A DNA stretch of 64,000 nucleotides from JAWKIJ01 sp041394325 (GTDB lineage: Bacteria > Actinomycetota > Acidimicrobiia > Acidimicrobiales > Microtrichaceae), in the NCBI GenBank assembly GCA_041394325.1, contig JAWKIJ010000001.1:806001-870000 (forward strand). The letters run 5' to 3'. Each line of letters opens with the position of its first letter. Within the stretch, counting starts at the first letter, position 1. Made by a program: the position numbers and the translations under genes. The notes under the pieces are model-generated. The model was not told the DNA's origin. It did no database searches and saw nothing but the letters and a program-made list of their open reading frames with translations. This document shows, piece by piece, positions 55,297 to 64,000 of this stretch.

Positions 55297-55812
55297 ACCC
55301 GGGGGGTACCCCCTCGCCGCCCACAACACAAGGGCGGGGGGTCTGTGGTTTTGGGGCTCTACGGGTCCCCATCCGCGCCCGCCTCGACCGTGGCGAAAGC
55401 CGGTCACGCCGAGGGGGAACCGACAAAAGGGGTGCTCCACTCCGAGGGGGTAGGGGGCTTCGCATCGCACCCGCGAGCGACCCCCGACACCGGCCCGGCA
55501 ATCGACCGCGCACGAGAGCAAGTTTTCTCGATTCCTGCGCCGCCCGGAGCGGGCCCGGCTCGCTGGTCGCTCTGCCGGATCGTCTCCGCCTCGGTATCCT
55601 CGGCCGTGGCCTCTAAGAGCATCACACGGGCCCGGGGTGATTGGTCGGCTGGGCTCGCCTCGTGTTTCGGTGCCTCTACGCGCGTCCGTCGGACGCCCTT
55701 TGCGGTGGCCGCTGGGCCCGGAGGGGCTGGTCCGGGGAGGTACATCGACGGGGCCGTTACTCCCTCGGTTACTCCCTATTGGCCGCGAACCCTGCAATTC
55801 TGGGGCTTTGCG
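55297..55812. other. Stretch without a convincing gene at the right end of the element
   Basis: About 515 bases. Open frames exist on both strands (a 113-aa frame at 55404-55745 minus is the best) but none has recognisable similarity, a good ribosome site or coding-like composition. Two arm-type motifs lie near its right end. Confidence 0.45.
55756..55776 (+). repeat. Candidate integrase arm-type sites, right end
   Basis: GTTACTCCC at 55756-55764 and 55768-55776, 12 bases apart, matching the copies at the left end of the element. Confidence 0.6.
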
Positions 55813-55830
55813 GAATCCCTCACTCTCCGC
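55813..55830 (+). repeat. Right attachment site (attR)
   Basis: GAATCCCTCACTCTCCGC, an 18-base copy of the tRNA-Ser(CGA) 3' end. The surrounding sequence is not a tRNA. It marks the right boundary of the element. Confidence 0.88.
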
Positions 55831-55901
55831 AGCGCCGGGCTCCGACTCGACGACGTCGGACCCACACCCGGCACAGCCCCGCCCGGATCGGACTCACGCT
55901 C

Positions 55902-57771
55902 ATGATGGTGGTCCATCGAATGGCCCAGGCCGACGATTCGGCCAAGGACCTCAGACTCGAACGCGGTCTGGTTCGACGTGTCGGCAACTACGCGCCCGTA
56001 CCGGTCGATGCTGATCGGCTTCGTCGTCACGATCGTCGCCGAGGCACTGCTCGGACTCGCGCCGCCCCTGCTGTTCCGGTCGATCATCGACGACGCCATC
56101 GAACACTCGAACCGCGGCCTGTTGACGCTGCTCTCGGTGCTTGTCGTCGCCGCCGCGCTGGTGTCGGCGCTGCTGTCGCTGGTCGAGCGCTACTGGTCGT
56201 CCAAGGTCGGCGAAGGGCTCATCTTCGACCTTCGCACGGAGTTGTTCGACCACGTCCAGCGCCTCCCGTTGGCCTTCTTCACGCGCACCCAGACCGGGTC
56301 GCTCGTGAGTCGACTCAACAACGACGTGATCGGCGCCCAACGGGCGTTCACCGGCACCCTCGGCACCGTCGTGTCCAACGTCGTGACGGTCGCGGTCACG
56401 CTCACGGCGATGGCACAACTGGACTGGCGTCTCACCATCGCGTCGGTGTTGCTGTTGCCGTTGTTCGTGCTTCCGGCGAAACGCGTCGGACGCGCCCTCG
56501 CCGGGCTCACCCGTGACGGGATGCAGGCGAACGCCGAGATGAACACGATCATGACCGAGCGCTTCGGGGTCTCTGGCGCGATGCTCGTCAAGACCTACGG
56601 CGACGAAGGCCGGGAACTCGGTCGATTCGGGGGATGGGCGGCGAAGGTTCGCGACATCGGCGTTCGTTCCGCGACGCTCACACGGGTCTTCCTCGCCGTC
56701 ATGGGCCTGGTCGGGGCCCTCGGCACGGCGGCCATCTACTGGTGGGGCGGCCGCGAGGTGATCTCGGGCGCGATCTCCCTTGGCACCCTGACCGCACTCG
56801 CAGCGCTCGTCGTGCGGATCTACGAGCCGCTCACGTCGCTCACGAATGCCCGCGTGGACGTGATGTCGGCCTTCGTCAGCTTCGAGCGGGTCTTCGAGGT
56901 ACTCGACACCCCCAACCCGATCGCGGACAAGCCCGGCGCCCGGAGGCTCGGCACCGCGTCGGGCCGTATCGAGTTGCGCCACGTCTCGTTCCGCTACCCC
57001 GCGGCCGAGGCGCTGTCGGTGGCGTCGCTCGAGGGCGACTTCGGCCCGCAACACGAGGGTGACGCCCTGGTCCTCGACGACGTGTCGGTCGAGATCGAAC
57101 CGTCGACCATGGTCGCACTCGTGGGGCCGTCGGGTGCGGGCAAGTCGACGCTGACCAACCTGGTCACCCGTCTCTACGACGTCACCGAGGGCTCGGTGCT
57201 GGTGGACGGCGTCGACGTGCGCGACGTCGAACTCCGGAGCCTCCGACACAACATCGGGATCGTCGCCCAGGACCCCCACATGTTCCACACGACGGTCGCC
57301 GAGAACCTTCGTTACGCGAGACCGGATGCTCCGCTCGACGCGCTGCGCCGCGCCGCCGAGGCCGCCCAGGTGCTCGACGTCATCGAACGACTTCCCGACG
57401 GTTTCGACACCGTGGTCGGCGAACGCGGCTACCGCCTCTCCGGCGGCGAGAAGCAACGCCTCGCGATCGCCCGCATGTTGGTGAAGGACCCCGCGATCGT
57501 CATCCTCGACGAGGCGACCAGCCACCTCGACAGCGAGAGCGAGCACCTGGTGCAGACTGCGCTCGCAACCGCACTGCACGGCCGGACCTCGATCGTGATC
57601 GCCCATCGTCTCTCGACGATCACCTCCGCCGATCTCATCGTCGTGATGGACCGCGGCCGTATCGTCGAACGGGGCACTCACGAGTCGCTGCTCGCCACCG
57701 ACGGGCTGTACGCCGACCTGTACCGGACGCTGCTGCACGCCGAGGACGCCTCCGATACTTCCGTCGTCTGA
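55902..57771 (+). CDS. ABC exporter (transmembrane plus ATPase domains), frameshifted near the start
   Basis: About 620 aa half-transporter of the MsbA/MDR type. Six helices in the N-terminal half (LIGFVVTIVAEALLGLAPPLLFRSIID ...), coupling region LPLAFFTRTQTGSLVSRLNNDV, then Walker A GPSGAGKST, Q-loop VAQDPHMF, signature LSGGEKQRLAIARML and Walker B VILDEATSHLDSESE. The real N-terminus (MAQADDSAKDLRLERGLVRRVGNYA) is in a different frame from ATG 55902; the break is at about 55992 (one extra or two missing bases). An uncorrected start would be GTG 55978. Substrate unknown. Confidence 0.88.
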
Positions 57772-57807
57772 TCCACGACGGCGACGGCGACGGTACGGTC
57801 TCGCCCG

Positions 57808-59136
57808 ATGCCCGAGGGAACGTGGACCGTCGACGAGTTGCACGACCGCGTCGCAGCGGTGCTCGACACAGCGTTCGAGGGCGAGCTCTGGGTGCAGGGC
57901 GAGATCCACGACCTCCGGAGGTCCCCGAACGGCCACGTCTACTTCTCGCTGACCGGGGAAGGAGCGCGGGACGCTCCCGCCTCGTTGAACGTCACGCTCT
58001 TCGAGCGGCAACGACGAAGTGTCAACCATCACCTGCGCCGTAGCGGCGGCGCGGTGCGGATGTCGGACGGGGTTCGCGTACGGATCCGAGGGTCGATCGA
58101 CCTGTACCGAGCCCGCGGCCAGGTCCGGCTCCGCATGACCGCGATCGACCCGGTGTTCACGCTCGGTGATCTCGCGCAACGGCGCGCGGCGCTGCTGGGA
58201 CGACTCGCCGACGACGACCTCGTGGCCGCGAACGGACGCCGGAGGTTGCCGATCCTCGTCGAACACGTCGCCTTCGTGACAAGCCTCGGCTCCGCGGCAC
58301 ACGCCGACGCTCTCCACGAGATCGAGGCGGGCGGCACCGCCGTCCACCTCCGCGTCTACGACACCCGCGTCCAAGGGCCGACCGCACCGGATTCGCTCGT
58401 CCGGTCGTTGCACCGCGCGGTCGCCGACGGTGCCCAACTCGTCGTGATCGTCCGGGGCGGCGGCGCGCGAACCGACCTCGCCGCGTTCGACGACGAACAG
58501 GTCGCCCGCGCCATCGCCCTCTGCCCGGTACCGGTCTGGACCGGTCTGGGACATGAGATCGACCGGAGCGTCGCCGACGAGTTGGCGCACTCCTCGTTCA
58601 AGACCCCGACCGCCGCTGCCGCAGCCGTCGTCGAGCTCTCCCGGCAGGCCCGGGACGATGTGCAGGAACGCTGGGTGTCGATCACCGCTGCCGCACGGAA
58701 CGCACTGGAGCGTCACGAGCGACGCCTCACGGCCACACGCAGCCTCGCTGGTCGCCGCCTCACCGATGCCATGCTCGAGGCCGAGCTGGCGTGGAGCAGC
58801 GCGCGCGACCGCCTCGTGCACGGCGCGGATCGACCGATCGACCACGGGCGGGTACGCCTCGACGAGGCGATCGCCGCCCTCGCGATGGTTCCGGAGACCC
58901 TGACCCACCGCCGACGTCATCTCGACTCGCTGGCGACGACCGTCGCCGCCCACGACCCGTCGAACGTGTTGGCTCGCGGCTATTCGGTCACCCGCGACGA
59001 GGCCGGAAGGATCGTCCGCTCACGAGGGGTCGACATCGGATCGACGTTGGTCACCGTCGTGGCGGACGGGTCGATCCGTTCGATCGTCGACTCGACCGGG
59101 CCGGACGGAGAGGCCGTTAGGGTCGCCCCGCGATGA
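57808..59136 (+). CDS. xseA: Exodeoxyribonuclease VII large subunit
   Basis: 442 aa from ATG 57808. The N-terminal OB-fold (ELWVQGEIHDLRRSPNGHVYFSL) binds DNA; the catalytic part has VAFVTSLGSAAHAD, VVIVRGGGARTDLAAFDDEQVARAI and PVWTGLGHEIDRSVADELAH. It degrades single-stranded DNA with XseB, whose gene overlaps its stop by ATGA. Confidence 0.95.
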   Translation: MPEGTWTVDELHDRVAAVLDTAFEGELWVQGEIHDLRRSPNGHVYFSLTGEGARDAPASLNVTLFERQRRSVNHHLRRSGGAVRMSDGVRVRIRGSIDLYRARGQVRLRMTAIDPVFTLGDLAQRRAALLGRLADDDLVAANGRRRLPILVEHVAFVTSLGSAAHADALHEIEAGGTAVHLRVYDTRVQGPTAPDSLVRSLHRAVADGAQLVVIVRGGGARTDLAAFDDEQVARAIALCPVPVWTGLGHEIDRSVADELAHSSFKTPTAAAAAVVELSRQARDDVQERWVSITAAARNALERHERRLTATRSLAGRRLTDAMLEAELAWSSARDRLVHGADRPIDHGRVRLDEAIAALAMVPETLTHRRRHLDSLATTVAAHDPSNVLARGYSVTRDEAGRIVRSRGVDIGSTLVTVVADGSIRSIVDSTGPDGEAVRVAPR

Positions 59137-59378
59137 CAGAGCACCACGACGACCGCGACGACGTGTCGACCACCGCCGCCGACGACTTGTCGTACGGAGC
59201 CGCGATGGACGAATTGGAGTCGGTGCTCACACGCCTGACCGACGAGCGGCTCGACATCGACGACGTCACCGTCCTGGTCGAACGGGCCGCGGTTTTGGTC
59301 CGGTCGTGCCGGACACGGCTCGACGCCGCTCGCCTTCGCGTGGAGGAGATCGTCGACGACCTGCAGTCCGGCCGGTAA
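59133..59378 (+). CDS. xseB: Exodeoxyribonuclease VII small subunit
   Basis: 81 aa. Core SYGAAMDELESVLTRLTDERLDIDDVTVLVERAAVLVRSCRTRLDAARLRVEEIV is a helical hairpin typical of XseB. It pairs with XseA directly upstream. Confidence 0.93.
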   Translation: MTEHHDDRDDVSTTAADDLSYGAAMDELESVLTRLTDERLDIDDVTVLVERAAVLVRSCRTRLDAARLRVEEIVDDLQSGR

Positions 59379-59439
59379 CACGCCTTCGGCACACCGGCAC
59401 AACTCCACTTCACAACCGTCGTGCCGATAGGAGTGGGCC

Positions 59440-61905
59440 ATGCCCACCCGCCGGAAGCGTGATCCAATCCAGACCGCACCCATCGACCCGGGTGGCGAAC
59501 GGCCGTCCACCGTCGCACCCCTGTGGCGCTACCTCGCCGACGTCGAGGCCGCCGCCCTGGTCTGTGACGAACACGCCGAGGTGCAGTGGAGCTCGCCGTC
59601 GGTGCACGAGGTCCTGGGGGTCCGACCCGACGAGTTGCACGGTCTACCCCTCACCGACCTCTTCGCCGAGACCGCCCAACCCCATATCGCCGACCGGGTC
59701 CGCCTCGCGCAACAGGGCTCGACCCAACGGACGCCCATCTCGGCCAGCCTGGCCATCGACCATGCGGGCGCGGCGTCCTTCGACGTCGACATCGTCGCGT
59801 TTCCCACCGACGGCCGTCGGCTCCTCCTCGTCACGCTCCGCGACGCCAGCAGTCGCCTCGCCGCGGGGAGGGCGTTGGCCGAGAGCGAGACTCGCTTCCG
59901 CAACGTGGTCAACAACGTGCCCTACGGCATCGGGATCGAGGACCAGGACGGGAACTTCGTGTTCCTCAATGCGCGATTCAAGGAGATGCTCGGGGTCCAG
60001 GCGAACTACATCCTCCGCGACGAGGTCGCGGACCTGATGGACCTTGCCGAGGTCAACGACCGCCGCGGGGGCCTCCAACGAGACGACGAGCCCATCGACG
60101 ACATCACCGTACGGTTCACACCCGAGGGCGAGACGCGCTTCGGGCTGGTGACCCTCCTCCCCCAGGAGGGTGCCGGGGGCGAGTCGAGCACCTTCTGGGC
60201 CGTCGCCGACGTCACGGCGCGGGTCCGGGCCGAACAGGACCAGGCACGACTGCACCGCCTGATGGAGACGTCCAGCGACCTGGTGTTGGTGATGACGCAC
60301 CGCTCCGTCCCGTTGTACGCGAACCGCGCTGCCCGGAACTTCTTCGGGATCCCACTCGACGCGACCCTCGACGGCGAAGCGGAGGCCATCGAGTTCGGGA
60401 CCGTCGGAGCGGCGCAAGTCGAGGAGATCGCCGAATCGCTGCGCGACGGCAGGATATGGGAGGGAGAGCTCCTGCTCCTCGGGTACGACGGCCTCGAACC
60501 GTTCTCCGCGACCCTCGTTCCGGACACCAGCGGCCATCGGGTCCTGCGCTACTCGGCCGTGCTCCGCAACATCGGCGAGCGCAAGGCGTTCGAGCAGCGA
60601 CTCGAATGGGAGGCGCGCCACGACCCGCTGACCCAGCTCGCCAACCGCCTGCTGTTGGGCGAGCGGCTCGACAGGGCTCTCGCCACGGCGGGGCCGGATC
60701 AGCACGTCGCGGTGGTCTTCCTCGACCTCGACAACTTCCGCATGATCAACGAGAGCCTCGGCCACCGGCGTGGTGACCGGCTCCTGTTGCAGACCGCACG
60801 GACACTCGAGGAACTCGTCGGCAACGAGGGGGTGGTCGCCCGGTTCGGGGCCGACGAGTTCGTGGTCATGGTCGACCGGGTGCGTTCGGAGGAGTCCGCC
60901 GCCGAGTTGGCCGAGGGCTTGCGACAGGCGGTGTCGGGACGGGTGGAGCTTCCCGAGGTCGACCTGTTGATGTCGTGCACGGCGGGGGTCGCCATCAGCG
61001 ACGGGGCCGACGTCGATTCGGCATCGATCATCCGCGACGCCAACGCCGCCGTACACGAGGCGAAGCTCCGCGGGCGCGACCGGACCGAGGTATTCAGCTC
61101 GGCGGTTCGCCAGCGAGCTCTCGATCGCGTGACGGTCGAGTCGGGACTCCGCGGCGCGCTCCGCAGCAGCGAGTTCCGACTCTTCTACCAACCGAAGGTC
61201 GACCTCGACAGCGGTCGCCTCGCCGGCGCCGAAGCCCTCATACGGTGGCAGCAGCCGGGCGGCCCGCTCGTGGGCCCCGACGAGTTCGTCCCCATCGCCG
61301 AGTCGTCGGGGCTGATCGTCCCGATCGGCGAGTGGGTCATCCGGGAGGCCTGCTCCACCCTCCGGAGTTGGACCGAGCAACTCGGAGACGACCGCCCCCT
61401 TCACATGGCGATCAACCTCTCGGGGCGTCAGCTCGCGCGCCCCACCATTGCCACGGAGTTGCGCTCGCTGCTCGAGGAGAGCGGTGTCGATCCGACCGTG
61501 ATCGAGTTCGAGATCACCGAATCGGTACTCCTCGACGACGTCGAACGGTCGATCCGCAACCTCGGACAGATCAAGGACCTCGGGGTGCGTCTGGCGTTGG
61601 ACGACTTCGGTACCGGTTACTCCTCGTTGACCTATCTCCGGCGGTATCCGATCGACGTCATCAAGATCGACCGGAGCTTCGTCAGCGGAATCGGCTCGGA
61701 CCCCGAGAATGCGGCGATCGTCCGGTCGGTGGTCGAGCTCGCCCAGGCGCTGGGCTTGTCGTGTGTGGCCGAGGGCGTGGAGACCGCGGGGGACCTCGCA
61801 GCCATCCGCGCGCTCGGATGCGACGTCGCACAGGGCTACCTCATCGCGAAGCCGCTCAGCGACGGGGACGCGATGCGTCTCCTCGGTTACGACCCTCGCT
61901 ACTGA
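59440..61905 (+). CDS. PAS-GGDEF-EAL cyclic-di-GMP signalling protein, degenerate GADEF site
   Basis: 821 aa from ATG 59440. Three PAS-like regions (about 25-125, 155-255, 275-390), GGDEF domain (about 400-560) and EAL domain (about 570-815). The synthesis site reads GADEF (470-474), so cyclase activity is doubtful. The phosphodiesterase site looks complete: EAL at 598-600, later DDFGTGYSSLTYLRRYP, and EGVET. It probably degrades cyclic-di-GMP in response to a PAS signal; the GADEF domain may bind GTP as a regulator. No transmembrane helices. Confidence 0.9.
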   Translation: MPTRRKRDPIQTAPIDPGGERPSTVAPLWRYLADVEAAALVCDEHAEVQWSSPSVHEVLGVRPDELHGLPLTDLFAETAQPHIADRVRLAQQGSTQRTPISASLAIDHAGAASFDVDIVAFPTDGRRLLLVTLRDASSRLAAGRALAESETRFRNVVNNVPYGIGIEDQDGNFVFLNARFKEMLGVQANYILRDEVADLMDLAEVNDRRGGLQRDDEPIDDITVRFTPEGETRFGLVTLLPQEGAGGESSTFWAVADVTARVRAEQDQARLHRLMETSSDLVLVMTHRSVPLYANRAARNFFGIPLDATLDGEAEAIEFGTVGAAQVEEIAESLRDGRIWEGELLLLGYDGLEPFSATLVPDTSGHRVLRYSAVLRNIGERKAFEQRLEWEARHDPLTQLANRLLLGERLDRALATAGPDQHVAVVFLDLDNFRMINESLGHRRGDRLLLQTARTLEELVGNEGVVARFGADEFVVMVDRVRSEESAAELAEGLRQAVSGRVELPEVDLLMSCTAGVAISDGADVDSASIIRDANAAVHEAKLRGRDRTEVFSSAVRQRALDRVTVESGLRGALRSSEFRLFYQPKVDLDSGRLAGAEALIRWQQPGGPLVGPDEFVPIAESSGLIVPIGEWVIREACSTLRSWTEQLGDDRPLHMAINLSGRQLARPTIATELRSLLEESGVDPTVIEFEITESVLLDDVERSIRNLGQIKDLGVRLALDDFGTGYSSLTYLRRYPIDVIKIDRSFVSGIGSDPENAAIVRSVVELAQALGLSCVAEGVETAGDLAAIRALGCDVAQGYLIAKPLSDGDAMRLLGYDPRY

Positions 61906-61912
61906 GTGGATC

Positions 61913-62593
61913 TCAACCGGATACGGTGCGGGCCAGTTCTGCGAGTGCCCGGTCGCGATGCATCGTGCGCACCCCCGGCTGCGCGACCACCGTCGCCAAC
62001 CATTCGGGTCGCACGATCGCAGCCACGAGGAGGGGGTCGGGCACCGGGGAGCGTTCGAAACCCAGCCGGACGAACTGCGCGGCGTAGTCCGGTGGGCGGA
62101 TGTCACGGTTCAACTCCACCATCGCGAACGGATCCGGTGTGGTGCCGTGCCCGAAGCGGGGCACGGTGACGAACGTGCCGCCCGGCTGGACCCCGCCACC
62201 GGACAGGCCCGGCCCATCGCACAAGACCGCTCCGTAGACCTGTGCCGGCCGTGACCCGGCCAACATCAGCGCGATGTACGCGCCGAGACCCCGCCCGACG
62301 AGGCTGGCCTCCCCGAGGTGAGCGAGAGCGGCGTCGGCATCGGCCATCAACATCTCGGCCGTGTAGCCACCGCCACGGGGAAGGGTCGACGCGCCGTGAC
62401 CGGTGAAGTCCAGGCCGTACACCGGGCCCGGCCACGTCGCCGTCCACTCGGGCTCGATCGGGACCGTGTGCTCACCGAGCCCGTGCAACAACAGCAACGG
62501 TCGCCCCTCACCGGATCGGAGGGTCCAGAGCGCGAGGTCGATGCGACCGTGACGCAACAGGGTCGGACGGTCGGCGATCGGGATGCCCGTCAT
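61913..62593 (-). CDS. Alpha/beta-hydrolase-fold protein, no nucleophile at the usual site
   Basis: 226 aa from ATG 62593. It has the fold features LLLLHGLGEHTVPIEPEW, VYGLDFTGHGAST and a nucleophile elbow that reads LVGRGLGAYIALML: Gly102 sits where Ser, Cys or Asp is needed (GxSxG). A His is not obvious near the C-terminus. It may be inactive or have a binding role. Overlaps the second hydrolase by ATGA. Confidence 0.78.
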   Translation of the reverse strand: MTGIPIADRPTLLRHGRIDLALWTLRSGEGRPLLLLHGLGEHTVPIEPEWTATWPGPVYGLDFTGHGASTLPRGGGYTAEMLMADADAALAHLGEASLVGRGLGAYIALMLAGSRPAQVYGAVLCDGPGLSGGGVQPGGTFVTVPRFGHGTTPDPFAMVELNRDIRPPDYAAQFVRLGFERSPVPDPLLVAAIVRPEWLATVVAQPGVRTMHRDRALAELARTVSG

Positions 62594-63537
62594 CGAGGGG
62601 CTCCCACGAACTCGCCGATCAGGTCGGCCATGGCCTGTGGTTGCTCGATGTGCATGAAGTGCCCGGCTCCCTCGATCACCTCGAGGCGCCCATCGTCGGG
62701 CAGGTGCGCCAGCACGTCCTCGGGCCGGGTACCCCAACCCATCACCTCGGTCTCCGACCCGAGCACCGCGAGAAACGGCATCGAGAGCCCCGGCATCCGC
62801 TGCATCACCCACTCCGGCCGCCACGGACCGAACCCTCCCATGCGCAGAGTGGGATCGATCCGCCAGCGCCACCCGTCGGGATCGTGTCGACCCCCGACGG
62901 TCACGAGGTAGCGCAACCACTCATGCGACATCCGGGTGTTCATCCGTCCACGTCGCGTGGCCAACTCGTCGATCGTGCCGGGTTTGCGGAGCCGGTCGGC
63001 CACCGAGCGGCGGTAGTCCAGCCAGGCCGCGACCTCCTGGGAGACCATCCGGGTCCGCTCGTGTTCGGCGACGTCGGGCATGTTGCCCCCCGAGGGCATG
63101 CCGTCGAGGTTGACCAGGTGGGTGAAGCGGTGCGGGAACGCCGATGCCAGCAGCATCGCAACTGCACCCCCCTTGGAATGGCCGACCAACGGGATGGGTG
63201 TCGGGCTCACGTGGTCCATCACGAACGCCGCGTCGCGCAGGTCGGCCTCGAAGGAGTACAGATCCGCCCACTCGCTGCATCCGTGGCCCCGGTGGTCCCA
63301 CGACACCACCCGCCAACCGGCGGTGACCAGGAGCGGAGCGAACACGTTGAGCGTTTCGGCGAAGTCGAAGCCACCGTGGGCGAACAACAGGGGCGGCGCA
63401 TCCTCGGGTCCCCACTCGACCACCGAGATCGCGATCCCGACGGCCTCGACGTCGTAGCGGCGAGCCGGTCGCTGTGCGCCCGGGTGCGAGACCGTCTCGG
63501 GTGATTCGTCGTCGGCCACGTACTCGCTCGACTCCAT
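62590..63537 (-). CDS. Alpha/beta hydrolase
   Basis: 315 aa from ATG 63537. Oxyanion HGGFDFAET, strand VVSWDHRGHGCSEW, nucleophile Ser in LVGHSKGGAVAMLLA, and His in IEGAGHFMHIEQPQAM, so the triad looks complete. Broad family; substrate not known. Translationally coupled to the gene after it, which lacks the Ser. Confidence 0.88.
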   Translation of the reverse strand: MESSEYVADDESPETVSHPGAQRPARRYDVEAVGIAISVVEWGPEDAPPLLFAHGGFDFAETLNVFAPLLVTAGWRVVSWDHRGHGCSEWADLYSFEADLRDAAFVMDHVSPTPIPLVGHSKGGAVAMLLASAFPHRFTHLVNLDGMPSGGNMPDVAEHERTRMVSQEVAAWLDYRRSVADRLRKPGTIDELATRRGRMNTRMSHEWLRYLVTVGGRHDPDGWRWRIDPTLRMGGFGPWRPEWVMQRMPGLSMPFLAVLGSETEVMGWGTRPEDVLAHLPDDGRLEVIEGAGHFMHIEQPQAMADLIGEFVGAPR

Positions 63538-63701
63538 CGCCCGCACCTTAGGAGGTCCGTCGGGCCTCGAAACCACCCTGGCGGGCGCCACCCCGACCCC
63601 GGAGCCACGTGGGCACCTGTTCGGGGCCGGCATGCAGCGGGCGGTCGTAACATCGGGGACTTGTGCCGGGGCCGTGGTGGCGTCGGCGGATCGGAGCGCA
63701 C

Positions 63702-64000
63702 ATGACATCGGGCGTGCACGGCTTCGTCGCCGACGGTTTCGAACCGGTCCGCGCGCGTTCGAGGCCAACTTCTCCGAACGGGGCGACGTGGGCGCATCGG
63801 TGGCCGTGTACCGCGACGGCGTGGCCGTGGTGGACCTGTGCGGGGGTCGGGTCGGCCCCGAACCCGACGCGGCGCCGTACCGACCCGATGCGTTGCAACT
63901 GGTGTTCTCCACCACGAAGGGCGCGACCGCTCTGTGTGCGCACATGCTGGTCGACCGCGGCCTGTTGGACCCCGCGGCCCCCGTCTCGGAGTACTGGCCC
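63702..64000 (+). CDS. Beta-lactamase-family serine hydrolase, 5' part, frameshifted
   Basis: Incomplete at the window end. ATG 63702 gives HGFVADGFEPVR; after a one-base loss at about 63750-63757 the frame continues AFEANFSERGDVGASVAVYRDGVAVVDLCGG and LVFSTTKGATALCAHMLV. STTK is the SxxK nucleophile motif of class C beta-lactamase-like esterases. Divergent from the alpha/beta hydrolase. Substrate not known. Confidence 0.82.
   Translation, partial: MTSGVHGFVADGFEPVRARSRPTSPNGATWAHRWPCTATAWPWWTCAGVGSAPNPTRRRTDPMRCNWCSPPRRARPLCVRTCWSTAACWTPRPPSRSTG

Larger units (their letters stand above)
49260..55830. mobile_element. Integrated element in tRNA-Ser(CGA), about 6.6 kb
   Basis: Bounded by an 18-bp direct repeat (GAATCCCTCACTCTCCGC) at 49260-49277 and 55813-55830. 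It contains in order an integrase (now split by an IS), a small Cys-rich gene, an excisionase-like gene, a 98-aa gene, a prim-pol/ATPase protein and a non-coding stretch with a large inverted repeat. Content resembles small actinobacterial plasmids or satellites that integrate in tRNA genes. No transfer or capsid genes are seen. The IS in the integrase means that excision probably needs another integrase. Confidence 0.85.

Noticed and set aside
55404..55745. 113-codon frame on the minus strand at the right end of the element
   Set aside because: No similarity, no convincing ribosome site and no overlap with neighbours; could not be supported as a gene.
55902..57771. The ABC exporter as cargo of the integrated element
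   Set aside because: The right att repeat ends at 55830, before this gene, so it belongs to the chromosome.

Overview
The window is high-GC actinobacterial chromosome. The SigR/RsrA-type redox sigma and anti-sigma pair, the DUF222-HNH protein, the zinicin-like metallopeptidase next to tilS and the folate/NAD/CoA gene order suggest the phylum Actinomycetota. A class Acidimicrobiia (Ilumatobacter-like) origin is my inference and could not be tested here.

Layout. (1) 1-2.9 kb: a frameshifted secreted SdrD-B-repeat protein and a DUF222-HNH nuclease. (2) 17.6-3.0 kb, all minus strand, mostly overlapping or closely spaced: sigR, rsrA, a small membrane protein, zinicin-like protease, tilS, hpt, folE, folP, a phosphatase-like protein, folB, folK, a DUF2520 Rossmann protein, panC, nadB, nadC, coaX, lysS and an iron-type ABC ATPase. 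This is a cofactor superoperon: folate, pantothenate/CoA, NAD, purine salvage and tRNA-Ile lysidine modification. The ftsH gene that often sits between hpt and folE is absent. (3) 17.7-27.4 kb: NuoF-like flavoprotein, thiolase, arylsulfatase, RidA, then recR-ebfC-dnaX, a CPBP protease, the SRP RNA and tRNA-Ser(GGA). (4) 27.5-45.5 kb: a cell-envelope or glycolipid cluster with Wzt/Wzm-type ABC export, two DegT aminotransferases, two GT2 glycosyltransferases, two related multi-spanning membrane proteins, a GNAT-like protein, an acyl-CoA ligase, an RCC1-repeat protein and six different phytanoyl-CoA-dioxygenase-family (PhyH) proteins. It contains local low-GC patches. This is the best candidate for an undescribed pathway. 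(5) 45.6-49.3 kb: cupin, YCII protein, ketoacyl synthase, a secreted Pro/Thr-rich protein, tadA and tRNA-Ser(CGA). (6) 49.26-55.83 kb: a 6.6-kb integrated element in tRNA-Ser(CGA) with 18-bp att repeats, an integrase gene split by an IS5-family insertion sequence, an excisionase, small overlapping genes, a prim-pol/ATPase protein and a large inverted repeat. (7) 55.9-64 kb: an ABC exporter, xseA-xseB, a PAS-GGDEF-EAL protein, two alpha/beta-hydrolase-fold proteins and the start of a beta-lactamase-like gene running off the end.

Quality warning. At least 14 reading-frame breaks, several at runs of G or C, disrupt genes in 0-16 kb and 49-64 kb, including normally essential ones (tilS, nadC). 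None was noticed in 17-49 kb. Most look like one-base losses and may be sequencing or assembly errors rather than decay. Such genes are given as single entries spanning all their frames.
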